From Phaseolus vulgaris (lineage: Eukaryota; Streptophyta; Magnoliopsida; Fabales; Fabaceae), in NCBI RefSeq assembly GCF_000499845.2, contig NC_023758.2:14664427-14728426 (forward strand): a stretch of DNA of 64,000 nt, read 5' to 3'. Position 1 is the stretch's first letter; the number at the start of each line of letters is the position of its first letter. Both the position numbers and the translations under genes were made by a program. The notes under the pieces are model-generated. The model saw only the letters and a list, made by a program, of their open reading frames with translations. It was not told the origin of the DNA and made no database searches. Shown here in pieces: positions 1 to 9,144 of the stretch.

Positions 1-355
1 AGAGGTGTAACCGTCAGGAGAGAGAAAGTGCACAGGTATATAAGGGATTCTAACGAACTTCTGAGGTACGCACGTTTAGAACACTTCTTTACGCTTTGAA
101 GATACTTGAGTACGCTGGGAGAGTTTCTGCGTGGTTCCTTGAGTTCCTAGCTTTTCTCTCTTAGAGTTTTGGTGGTTCCGTCACTGACTTGAGCGTCGGA
201 GCGCGATCGGCCGCAGCGGCGCCACTCTGTCTTTTGCAGGTTCTTGAGGTGAATCGAGGTGTGAAGGACGGAAGCTAGCGTGGTGCAAAGCCGATCCAGA
301 GGAAGATACCTTTGACGAGGCAAGGCTCTTGCGTTCTGGTCAACCGGCAGGATCA
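1..355 (+). repeat. 3' part of a Tat-type LTR (solo or partial, left end outside window)
   Basis: The stretch around 181-355 has the layout of the 3' end of the Tat LTRs at 14078-14858 and 45684-46615: a TGACTTGAGCGTCGGAG block, a GC-rich block containing GGCGCC, a TTTTGCAGGTT-like block, and a GGTCAACCGGC-type ending. It reads on the plus strand and appears to lie inside the LTR of the minus-strand Tat element, which resumes at about 356. The left end and left TSD are outside the window, so solo LTR versus element end cannot be decided. Confidence 0.55.
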
Positions 356-449
356 ACTAATATGAGAACAGATTTAAACAATAAAAATTATATCTTTCAT
401 CTTAGGAATAATATCACAATAGATAAAATATCTCTTTATCTTTTATCTT
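356..449 (-). repeat. Left LTR of the minus-strand Tat element, piece distal to the LINE
   Basis: This AT-rich piece matches 12970-13190 of the right LTR (shared GATTTAAACA, ATCTTTCATCTT, AATAATATCACAA and GATAAAATATCTCTTTATC blocks). It was separated from 7344-7412 by insertion of the LINE. TTATCTT at 443-449 is one copy of the LINE target duplication. Confidence 0.7.
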
Positions 450-1462
450 TTTTTTTTTTATCAGCAAAGAATTAAATGAAATTAAAAGGGACACTTCAGG
501 GGTGTCCCAACCCTTATACAACCCGACTCAGAACACACACATTACATAGAGAGGCATCCTACGCCCCATTCCACTATAACCACCCTCCATCACGTAGCCA
601 GAGGGACCACCTGCACAAGGCTGGTATGCATAGCAAGCACTAAACCAGCCATCCAGCTAACCCAGCAGACCAGAATTACACATAAACCATTATTGCACTA
701 GTTTCATTCACCAAACTAAAAAGCATTGTTGGCAATATCAGCGAACCCACTGCAACTGTCTCTAACCACTCACCCTCCAGGGATGGCCCAGCCAAAGCAC
801 CTGTCCAGTTTCAGCTCACTATCTCATTCCCCCCAACTCTCCTCCTGGCAGCGTTCACCCGAGACCACCTTCCTGGGAGCAATATTCAGCGATGCATATC
901 CGTAACATAGAGTCCAAGAGAATCAATCCAAGAATAGCACAACGCCTCTATTACCAGCCCCTTACCAAGCTTATATACCTACACACCCAGCCAGCCAGCA
1001 GCATCGCTCCCTACTGAACCTCAGCACCCTCCCCAGCTTCTACATATCCATGCTTAACAGAATTTGACCCAAGCAACTTCAGGAAACCTTACTTAACAAA
1101 AGTCACCCGCGAGCAAGGTTATACGGTGCCCCAGCTGAGTTCACCCGCTGCTAGCAGAGAAGCATAACAGCCAGCTATATAAATCCATTACCTCTCCATA
1201 TCTTCATCCATCCGAACGTGCTCATTGGCAGCTTGCCTTTAATCACACACATACGTTTGCTTGGGAGACCCACCACACTATTGGCCATCTTCGTCTAGAA
1301 ACTGTACTCCTTTTGTCAGAACTCCAGGGTCAGCAATAGCAAGTCATCTACATCACTGCCTCCCATTGGCCCCACACCCGAGTCTCTGGTAACCCCATCC
1401 AGCTGAATACCCACGAACTCCCTTCCTGCCTTCTAGCTCCACCTTTCTTCTTATTTAACCTA
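450..1462 (-). other. LINE 3' UTR with terminal stem-loop and poly(A)
   Basis: About 1 kb lies between the ORF2 stop and the A-tail, with no coding sequence. Near the 3' end there is a perfect 7-bp inverted repeat (GGGACAC at 488-494, GTGTCCC at 502-508, 7-nt loop), followed after about 28 nt by the poly(A) run at 448-459. A hairpin just before the tail is a plausible recognition site for the element's own reverse transcriptase, as known for some LINE and SINE families; here that role is inference. Confidence 0.7.
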
Positions 1463-4400
1463 CTACTTATAGCTACTTAAACACACCATTGGGTTCAACA
1501 CCCAGTCCGAAAGAGAGTAATTAAACTTAGCCCCTTTATGCTTTAACCACAACCACGATTTAAGTTGAGCTTTTTGGAAAACTTCTTCTTCATCTACCAC
1601 ATTTTGGTTGAACACTACTTCATTTCTCTGCTTCCACAAGCACCTAACAATAGTTGCCCATACCCCTTTCCAAATCAGATTCTGTTTATTACTTCCTTGG
1701 GTCAAGTGGAAGCTTTCAAAGTGAATCCGAACTTCATTATGTTGAACAAACAACACTCCAATCCATCTAAAGAACATAGTCCATATTCTATAAGCAACTC
1801 TGCACTCTATGAACAGGTGTTGACTTGACTCCTCTTGGTTCTTGCAGAGAGCACATTCCGTAGTGTCCAACACTATTCCTCTCCTCTTCAAACACAGCCT
1901 GGTTGGGATTCTGTTCAGCAACGCCCTCCAGGATGTGATCAGAACATTAGGGAACATCTTCGCTTTCCAAAGCAGCTTGAACACTTCAATTTGAGGGCCC
2001 CTATCATTCTTACCTAAGCACTCATACGCAGAGCTCACTGTAAAGCCCCCATTAACTTCCCCATTCCACTCAAGGGCATCATTCTCATCCCTCATCACAT
2101 TAGCTCTGGAGATAATGTCATCCAACTCAGATTCCATCACGGTTTCCCACTCAAATCTATCACGCCTCCAGCTTAAGGTCCACCTCCACACCAAGCCTTC
2201 CCACCCTCCTACTTCTTTCACCTTAAGACCTTGGTTTAGAGACAAGGAGTATAGTCTCGGGTACAAGGTTTTCAGATTTGAGTTCCCTACCCACACATCC
2301 TCCCAAAACCGAATTTTGTCCCCACTCCCTATCTTCCAACCTACTTCTCTTTGGAACCACCCTTCTCCTCCTCCCTCCATACAAATACTCGTTAAATCTC
2401 TCCACCACCAAGACTGATGTTTCACGGGCACATGCCCCTTATTTACTTTCCTCCCATACTTGGAGTCCAACACTTCCTTCCACCTTCCTTTCTCGTTAGA
2501 GATATATCGCCATTTCCACTTAGCCAAGAGTGCCAAGTTAAACTTTCGGATATCTCTAATCCCCAACCCACCTTCCTCTTTTGATTTACACAGCTCTTTC
2601 CAGCTAATCCATGATATCGACGGCTTGTCCTTTCCCCACCCCCATAGGAACCTCCTTTGGATGCCAATAATACTTTTACAGACCACGTCCGGTGCTTTGA
2701 AGAGAGACAGATAGTAGAGCGGCACTGCAGAGAGAACAGATTTAATTAAACATAATCTTCCTGCCATTGAGAGGAATCTCCCTTTCCACACACTGAGTCT
2801 TGACTTTAATTTGTTTAGGACAGGTTCCCAGAACTTTTTCTTCCTCGGATTGCCCCCCACTTCTAGGCCCAAGTAGCTAAAGGGTACATCCATCTGCCCA
2901 CAGTTCAAAGTTTTTGCATAACTGTCCAAACTGCTTTCCAACACATTTACACCTGCTATTTTTGACTTATGGAAGTTAATCTTCAATCCTGAGGCTATCT
3001 CAAACCCCCTAAGAATAGCCTTCAGGGTAATGACATTGCTGAAAGAATCCTGGCATAAGAATAGGGTGTCATCAGCAAATTGGAGAATGCTAAGTTCTAC
3101 CTCCTTTCTTCCTACTTTTAGTCCGGATAGGAGATTTGCCTTTTCCGCTTGCCTTACTAGTCCAGCAAGCCCTTCAGCTACCACAAGAAACAGAAAAGGA
3201 GCTAAGGGGTCGCCCTGCCTTAACCCTCTCGACGGTTTGAATTCCTCTGTAGGACTGCCGTCAACAAGTACAGACACCGTGGCACTTTCAAGGCATCCTT
3301 GTATCCACATAATCCATCTGCTATCAAACCCCATCCTTCTAAGAAGGTCATAAAGAAACTCCCACCTTACTGAATCGTATGCTTTTTCGAAATCTACCTT
3401 TAAGCACAAACCACTCTTCCTTCTCCTCCTTAAGTCCTCTATCACCTCATTAGCCATTAGCACACTGTCAAGAATCCCTCTATTCTTGAGGAATGCCGAT
3501 TGGCAATCATCAATCACAGAGGTAAGGACTTTCTTGATCCTCCCTGCCAACACTTTTGATAAGATCTTATACATAGATCCTACCAAAGAGATAGGCCTGT
3601 ATTCCTCAAGTTTAAAAGGGTCCCTTATCTTAGGTATAAGTGCTATAAATGAGGCGTTGCAACCTCTTGGAATAACCCCATTCTCATAAAAGATGGTCGC
3701 CGCAACTACTATATCTTCCTTGAGAACCTCCCAATTTCCTTTGACAAAATTCATGTTGAACCCATTTGGTCCTGGACTCTTAGACCCATCACAAAGCCAC
3801 ACTGCTTCCCTTATTTCTTCCTCAGAAAAAGCAGCAGTTAAGTACAAATTATCCTCTAGGGATAGGGATTTGAACTCTACCTTGTCTAGTCGAACTCCAT
3901 AATCCTTCGTAGCTTTAAATCTGTTTTCGAAGAGACTTTTGGCTTCCTTGCGTACAGTGGTGGGTTCCTCACACCAGATTCCTCCAACCTCAACTCCCTT
4001 AACCTCATTCCTTAGTCTTCTCCATCTTAGGGATGTGTGAAAGAACTTAGTACTTGAATCCCCATTCCTAAACCAATTTGCTCTAGCCTTCTGACAGATT
4101 AGTGAATCTAACTTCTTTTCCGTTTCCTTCAAGCGGCCTACCAACTCCATCCTCTTCAATCTATCACCGTCCCCTAAGTCAACACAGCAGTCTTGGCAAT
4201 CTAGATCCTCCAGCTCCTGCAAAATCCTCTTCTTGCTGGTTTGAATGTTGCCGAACACATCCTTATTCCACATTTTCAAATCCCCTTTCAGGCACTTCAG
4301 CTTCTCCTTGACCTTTGTAATCGCACTCCCCTGCACAGAATAGGATAACCACTTACCCTTTACCAATTCACCAAAGTCCTTCTCCTTGAGCCACGCATCA

Positions 4401-5143
4401 ATAGAGCGGAAGGGCTTTGGCCCCCAATCCTTATCCACAGACTTAACCACTATTGCACAATGGTCTGAGACTTCCCTTTGTTGCACGTACTGTTTACACA
4501 TAGGCCACATGTCCATCCACTCTTCAGAGACCAGCACTCTGTCTAATCTGCTTTTTGCCGACCCATTAGATTTGAACCAGGTAAAAGTCTTTCCTACTAA
4601 AGGCAGATCAAAGAGAGAGTTGGCATCGATGAAGCTATTAAACCCATTGATCTCACAAGATTGATCAACCCTATCCCTTACACCTTTCCTTTCATTCTGA
4701 CTTCTTATAGCATTAAAATCGCCAGACATACACCAACCCAAGACAAGAGACGATAATCTTACTTCAGTCAACTCCTTCCAAAGAATCTTCTTCTCGTTCA
4801 GATTACATGCAGCATACACATTAACCACTGCACAACTGGTATTAGATTTAATGTGTTTACCGAATACAGCAATGAAGCCCTTACCCTTCACATGACTTAC
4901 ATAACTAAACGCCTCTTCATACCACATAGATAACAAACTTCCACAGCCGTTGTCTCCTTCATGATGAATCCACCCCACTTTGTTGTCCCCCCACAGTGAA
5001 TAACATTTTGCTTCCGTGAACACCTTAGCTTTTGTTTCTTGCAAACAGACAAATTCCACCCCCTCACAAGCTATTACATGTCTCAAGTACCTAGCTTTAG
5101 TGCCACCCCCCACTCCTCTAATATTCAAATTCAAAATTATCAT
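1463..5143 (-). CDS. LINE ORF2: endonuclease and reverse transcriptase (L1-type)
   Basis: This 1226-codon uninterrupted protein carries out target-primed reverse transcription: its endonuclease nicks target DNA and its RT copies the LINE RNA. An apurinic-type endonuclease/exonuclease/phosphatase domain fills about residues 1-240, with LQETK near 34, SGDFNAI near 140 and SDHCAIVV near 227. A non-LTR RT domain covers about 480-760, with ALIPK near 500, VDFEKAYDSVRW near 583 and catalytic FADD near 689. A C-terminal zf-RVT-type Cys/His region (CALCKNQEESSQHLFIEC) lies near 1100. I see no C-terminal RNase H domain, which some plant L1 elements have. The start codon overlaps the ORF1 stop in a TAATG at 5145-5141, so translation probably depends on reinitiation or on a separate start. 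No frameshift or stop was found. Confidence 0.93.
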   Translation of the reverse strand: MIILNLNIRGVGGGTKARYLRHVIACEGVEFVCLQETKAKVFTEAKCYSLWGDNKVGWIHHEGDNGCGSLLSMWYEEAFSYVSHVKGKGFIAVFGKHIKSNTSCAVVNVYAACNLNEKKILWKELTEVRLSSLVLGWCMSGDFNAIRSQNERKGVRDRVDQSCEINGFNSFIDANSLFDLPLVGKTFTWFKSNGSAKSRLDRVLVSEEWMDMWPMCKQYVQQREVSDHCAIVVKSVDKDWGPKPFRSIDAWLKEKDFGELVKGKWLSYSVQGSAITKVKEKLKCLKGDLKMWNKDVFGNIQTSKKRILQELEDLDCQDCCVDLGDGDRLKRMELVGRLKETEKKLDSLICQKARANWFRNGDSSTKFFHTSLRWRRLRNEVKGVEVGGIWCEEPTTVRKEAKSLFENRFKATKDYGVRLDKVEFKSLSLEDNLYLTAAFSEEEIREAVWLCDGSKSPGPNGFNMNFVKGNWEVLKEDIVVAATIFYENGVIPRGCNASFIALIPKIRDPFKLEEYRPISLVGSMYKILSKVLAGRIKKVLTSVIDDCQSAFLKNRGILDSVLMANEVIEDLRRRRKSGLCLKVDFEKAYDSVRWEFLYDLLRRMGFDSRWIMWIQGCLESATVSVLVDGSPTEEFKPSRGLRQGDPLAPFLFLVVAEGLAGLVRQAEKANLLSGLKVGRKEVELSILQFADDTLFLCQDSFSNVITLKAILRGFEIASGLKINFHKSKIAGVNVLESSLDSYAKTLNCGQMDVPFSYLGLEVGGNPRKKKFWEPVLNKLKSRLSVWKGRFLSMAGRLCLIKSVLSAVPLYYLSLFKAPDVVCKSIIGIQRRFLWGWGKDKPSISWISWKELCKSKEEGGLGIRDIRKFNLALLAKWKWRYISNEKGRWKEVLDSKYGRKVNKGHVPVKHQSWWWRDLTSICMEGGGEGWFQREVGWKIGSGDKIRFWEDVWVGNSNLKTLYPRLYSLSLNQGLKVKEVGGWEGLVWRWTLSWRRDRFEWETVMESELDDIISRANVMRDENDALEWNGEVNGGFTVSSAYECLGKNDRGPQIEVFKLLWKAKMFPNVLITSWRALLNRIPTRLCLKRRGIVLDTTECALCKNQEESSQHLFIECRVAYRIWTMFFRWIGVLFVQHNEVRIHFESFHLTQGSNKQNLIWKGVWATIVRCLWKQRNEVVFNQNVVDEEEVFQKAQLKSWLWLKHKGAKFNYSLSDWVLNPMVCLSSYK

Positions 5144-7329
5144 TAAGAACCGCTCTTAACACTCACCTTAGAGCACGACGCTTTCCCTGAATCACGTACT
5201 TCCATGCACCCATATTCCTTGACCGCCTCCTCTTCATCCCCGCGACATCTAATCCCAATTTGCTTGCCCACTGACCAAAGCTTGGATGGTCCCTCCTCAT
5301 TTTCGGGTTCAGCAATGCGGTGGTTACAATTGAAAATATTCCTATTTGAAATAGAGGTTAAAGACACCTCATATCTCATATGAGCCGATATCCCTGGTTG
5401 GGAAAATCTTGCTCTGAGCCTTCCCGACCGCCTTGGGTAGGAACAAAAGTCCCCCAACTCCGCTAAGCCTTTCTTCTTCCGACGACGCAGAGGCGAACTG
5501 GACCTGCTTCTCTGGGCACCTCCGCCGTCACCCATTCCGAGGGCCTTGTCCATTGTCAATGACTTTACCTCTACAGCTTCACGGTCTTCACTGCCGTCCA
5601 GCGTATTGACTCTTCCTTGCTGCCCACCTTCCTCCCTACTTTGGCCTTGTCGTGTTCCAACTGCCTCTTTAGACCCTTCACTTACGCTAGGTGCGTGGTC
5701 CGTTTCTTTGGTGACACTCTCATCCGACCCATCTAGCAGGCTTCTACACATCATCCCACTATTGTTATTGACACTCCTTTCCTCATAAGCCTTTTCTGTT
5801 AACTGGTCCTCAATTCTTCCTTCCATCTGGGTTGAGCAAACGGGCCTGCCACTTCGCAACTGATTCCCGCTCTTGTTGACCCGGCCCAACTCTTGAGAGG
5901 TAGCCTTTTGGTTACTCAAGCACTCTATATCAACCACCATTTTAGCCAGGTCAGCTAGCTTAGGGTTGCTGTCGCACCCCTCATAGGCTAGGTCAGGTAG
6001 AATGTCACATACATTCTGATCCAATCTTTCCTCTTCTGTGAAAGAAAAAATACCTTTCCCCTGTTGGTTTGCGCTTTTCGAACGACACCCCTCAGAACGG
6101 TCATTTGACTTTTGCGTATCTCCCAGATCCTCTTTTCCACCATCCCCCCCTTCTGACCAACGGTCCTTCCCCGCCCTTCGCCTGACCTTCTCCTCACCAC
6201 TCTTCGCCGAGCAATCTGTGTCCTCCACATAGGTTTCCGATGATGACACACTATCACTGGACTCATCTGTAAACTGATTGCCATTGCACCCACCTCCTAC
6301 ACTGCCATTGACCTCCTCTTCTATGTATATACTGCAAACATGTTTATTAATCTTCACTCTTCTCGTCATTCTAACGCTGCCAAGATTTTGAACGCGCACT
6401 AGCAGTTGTGCATATTCCAGGACCTCCCATATAAGCGTAGACTTATCAATGGCTACCATCGTAGCCGTAGCAGAAATATGACCAACCACTTTTGAGAAGC
6501 AGTCCCTATTCCAGAACGGTAAAGGCAGCCCATAGCACTTCACCCACACTAGCTTATGGTCTACACCACTGCTAACCGACCAAGGCTTAACCTCAGAGAA
6601 CACCGATTCGAACCATTCTTTATTGTCTTCCAGAATGTCCTCCATAACCTCTCCTTCTCGCGGAGTAAGCATGACAAGGTTGTCACCCAAGAATCTCGCC
6701 TTTACCATTGTCATTCCTCCCTTCACTAGTTCCTCTCCCAGCATACCAAAGTCCACTCCATCACCAAGGGTCCCAACCGCACTTCTTTCCATCCAAGGTA
6801 GAATATGTTGTTGTGTTTTAAGAGCTAGGCCCTTCCACGTCTCTTGAGGCTCTCCTTTAGCGACATCGACATAGGATCTATTCCCACTCTTCTCCCTCCA
6901 GGTCCCTTTATCTCCATGTTTCCATACCTTCGCATCTTCCTTCAGATACTGCTTCCCTTCTGGCTTTTGGCTCTCTCTTGGCAACTCCCTCGGTGCCCAC
7001 CGTTCCTCCGTTCTACGACCATACTGCTGTCTCATATATTTTGGGATATTCACGTACAACTTCCTGCTTCCAATGTATATCTGGTCCAGCTCTCTCTCCA
7101 AGCGCCCTTCGTCTTGTACTCCAAAAAAGCTCACAAACCCGAACCTCCTTCCCCATTTGTTTGGTCTTCGTGAGATAAAAATGTCTTTCACCCTTGCCCA
7201 TTTTTGGAAGACCTTAATCATGTCCTTTTCACCGGCGGGATATTCGTGAAGAAGAACGACGAGGAGTCGTTTGCAGAACCCTGACCGCCACCCTGACCGC
7301 CACCGCTTACCATACTCCTTCTTCAGCAT
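5143..7329 (-). CDS. LINE ORF1: RRM-type RNA-binding (Gag-like) protein
   Basis: This 728-codon ORF1 probably coats LINE RNA to form the ribonucleoprotein. An RRM-like domain lies near residues 15-95, with an RNP1-like RRFGFVSFF motif. A DUF4283-like region lies around 205-350 (VWVKCYGLPLPFW). A long acidic and serine-rich linker follows, then a basic patch (RRRKKKG) near 617. The reading frame is open further upstream to an ATG at 7413, but that extension comes from the host LTR (7344-7412) and the first 14 bases of the LINE. I therefore place the start at 7329, the first ATG inside the LINE, directly after CCCTAAACCCTAAA. The stop overlaps the ORF2 start. No disruption is seen. Confidence 0.88.
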   Translation of the reverse strand: MLKKEYGKRWRSGWRSGFCKRLLVVLLHEYPAGEKDMIKVFQKWARVKDIFISRRPNKWGRRFGFVSFFGVQDEGRLERELDQIYIGSRKLYVNIPKYMRQQYGRRTEERWAPRELPRESQKPEGKQYLKEDAKVWKHGDKGTWREKSGNRSYVDVAKGEPQETWKGLALKTQQHILPWMERSAVGTLGDGVDFGMLGEELVKGGMTMVKARFLGDNLVMLTPREGEVMEDILEDNKEWFESVFSEVKPWSVSSGVDHKLVWVKCYGLPLPFWNRDCFSKVVGHISATATMVAIDKSTLIWEVLEYAQLLVRVQNLGSVRMTRRVKINKHVCSIYIEEEVNGSVGGGCNGNQFTDESSDSVSSSETYVEDTDCSAKSGEEKVRRRAGKDRWSEGGDGGKEDLGDTQKSNDRSEGCRSKSANQQGKGIFSFTEEERLDQNVCDILPDLAYEGCDSNPKLADLAKMVVDIECLSNQKATSQELGRVNKSGNQLRSGRPVCSTQMEGRIEDQLTEKAYEERSVNNNSGMMCRSLLDGSDESVTKETDHAPSVSEGSKEAVGTRQGQSREEGGQQGRVNTLDGSEDREAVEVKSLTMDKALGMGDGGGAQRSRSSSPLRRRKKKGLAELGDFCSYPRRSGRLRARFSQPGISAHMRYEVSLTSISNRNIFNCNHRIAEPENEEGPSKLWSVGKQIGIRCRGDEEEAVKEYGCMEVRDSGKASCSKVSVKSGS

Positions 7330-7343
7330 TTTAGGGTTTAGGG

Positions 7344-7412
7344 TTATCTTAATTACCTTTCCTGGGCCAAATCCTACCTGGACCAAGGTCTCGAGCATTT
7401 CTGTCAAGTACA
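7344..7412 (-). repeat. Left LTR of the minus-strand Tat element, LTR start proximal to the LINE
   Basis: On the minus strand this begins TGTACTTGACAGAAATGCTC and aligns with the start of the right LTR at 13254 (TGTACTGGACAGGAATGCTC), through GACCTnGGnC and CCAGGAAAGGT blocks. The LINE is inserted 63-69 bp into the LTR. Confidence 0.8.
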
Positions 7413-7586
7413 CAAGCCGCTCAGGCTCGAGCTGAGCTTGGCTAAGCGAATAGTCTTACGAATATAATCTCAACTGAAAACATATAACAAAAAAATTATT
7501 CTGCCTATGAGCACCTTTATTCACGGTTATAATAACAGGAGAGAATCTCATGCACCATCTCTACCTCTTAAGTATAAAGTAATAAA
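7413..7586 (-). other. Tat 3' UTR segment between LTR and solo LTR
   Basis: Non-coding. This is the terminal internal sequence of the minus-strand Tat element just before its 3' LTR. ATAAA at 7582-7586 is the left TSD of the adjacent solo LTR. Confidence 0.5.
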
Positions 7587-8802
7587 TGTTAGAATATATG
7601 GCCTTAAACAAGAGGGGGGGGGGGGTGAATTGTTTATGAAAGATTTTTGCAAACTTTGAAGGTATAATGAAGTTCAAAGCAATCAATTAAAACTGTTTAA
7701 GTTGATTATCAAAAAATCAAACGATTGTTTTTGCGATTCAACCGGTTGTTTATATCAGCAGAATTAAAAACAACTTGAAGACAAAATTTAAATGAGTTCA
7801 TGGTAAGAGAAAAGCACACAAGCAATTTATACTGGTTCACTTTTATCCCAAAAGCTACATCCAGTCCCCAAAAACCACTGAGTATCTACTATTTAATCAA
7901 AATCCAGATTACAAACAGACCACCAAAGAAGTGACCTTGAACACATCAATCCACACACTTCCTTTGGCACACAACACCACAAAATTCAGAATAACCTCTG
8001 ATTCTGCACACACCAAAGAAGTGATCTTGAACACCTCAATAACACACAATTCTCTTGGCAAACACACCACAAAATTCAAAACAACCCCTGATTCTGCACA
8101 CATCAAAGAAGTGATCTTGAACACCTCAAGAACACACACTTCTCTTTGCAAACACACCACAAAATTCAGAACAACCTCTGATTCTTCTTACACCACCAAT
8201 ATTCAGAAATACAAGAGATACAAAAAGGATTGCACCTGATGAAGATCAAATCAAATGATTACATCAATCCTATTCCACTTGTTTGAGAAAACCCAAAAGC
8301 TTGAATGCAAATCTTGAAAACTCAAATCTGTTTTCACACTTTCACACAATGTCTCAAAACTGTATCAAACTTTAAGAGTATAACAACCTCTTTAAATACT
8401 CCAAAAGTTTGTTAAAATATTTAAAACAAGAGCCTATTCAGTTAGAAAACATTTAAAGTCGTGTTATGGATTTTCAACAAAGAATCGGTTGAATCCTCGA
8501 AACAACAGATTGAATTGGCTTGACAACAATGCCAACTTAGTCAAACAGTTTCAAACCTTTTTGAAAAACCTCAAAGTGATAAACAACCAATTGATACGAC
8601 AAAAGAACAGGTTGTTTTTCCACTTCTTTATAAAACAATCTTTTTCAAAAAGGTTTTGATTCCAAACTGTTTTAGATTCAAACAAAGAGTGGATTACACA
8701 ATATTCTAGCTAAAACCCACCCACGCACACAACAACTCCAGCCTTCCATCAAACACCATGGATTTAGAGACACATAAGCTTCAAGATCATCCTTGATCAA
8801 CA
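7587..8802 (-). repeat. SIRE-like solo LTR, 1216 bp, TSD ATAAA
   Basis: Perfect 5-bp duplications ATAAA flank it at 7582-7586 and 8803-8807. On the minus strand it begins TGTTGATCAAGG and ends TATATTCTAACA. The family is shared with 16318-17470, 19297-47207 and 27583-41764. Orientation is set by the 47207 copy, where a purine-rich tract precedes TGTTGA. Assignment to the Ty1/copia SIRE/Maximus group is inference. It contains a G-run near 7615 and three 90-bp tandem units at 7921-8190. Confidence 0.8.
7921..8190. repeat. Three 90-bp tandem repeats inside the solo LTR
   Basis: Units start at 7921, 8011 and 8101, each opening with a CACCAAAGAAGTGA-type block and ending near ACAACCTCTGATTCT. The period of 90 bp (30 codons) keeps frames open on both strands, which explains the spurious short ORFs here. 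Confidence 0.85.
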
Positions 8803-9144
8803 ATAAAGATAAAAAGAATGCAACTTAGGCAAAATCTAAGCATGAAAAATCATGGAGTCCCGAACTAACAAAGAACTAACCTTTTGATGAACTATACACC
8901 CATAGCTACAACAAGCCTATGCTCATTCTCGACTTGCATAGGTGTATCTCGCAAACTTGGCTCGGGGCCATATATCTTGATCTCATCAGGCTTTGTTTCA
9001 CAGAACACCTACTCGGTCGATCATCTGATCATTCACTCAGCGATATAGCCCCCTCTTACCATGCACCGAAACAACTTAGCCATGACATCTGCTTGCAAAG
9101 CGCCTATAACTCGTTCTTACGCCGAGTTAGGTCGTCTTACCTTG
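8803..9144 (-). other. Tat 3' UTR segment with a degenerate tandem-repeat unit
   Basis: Non-coding internal sequence of the minus-strand Tat element. Its right end (about 9095-9144) contains a GCGCCTA...CGAGTTAGGTCGTCTTACCT block. This matches the 70-bp units at 11160-12075, so the array was split by the solo LTR at 9145-11122. Confidence 0.6.

Larger units (their letters stand above)
450..7343 (-). mobile_element. Full-length L1-type LINE with two open ORFs
   Basis: The element is about 6.9 kb on the minus strand. It has a very short 5' end (7343-7330), ORF1 (7329-5143), ORF2 (5143-1463), a 3' UTR of about 1 kb and an A-tail (T-run around 448-459). It sits inside the left LTR of the minus-strand Tat element. 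The 7-bp TTATCTT at 443-449 and 7344-7350 is the apparent target site duplication, slightly ambiguous because it abuts the poly(A). Both ORFs are free of stops, so this copy is young or selectively preserved and may be competent for retrotransposition. Confidence 0.9.

Noticed and set aside
147..356. 69-codon minus-strand ORF at the window start
   Set aside because: It lies antisense within LTR sequence, has no domain, and similar short frames occur in other GC-rich Tat LTR ends.
5988..6293. Minus-strand ORF overlapping LINE ORF1 in another frame
   Set aside because: A shadow of ORF1 in a low-complexity acidic and serine-rich region.
7909..8239. Open frames on both strands that look repetitive
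   Set aside because: Explained by the 90-bp tandem repeat, whose period is a multiple of three.
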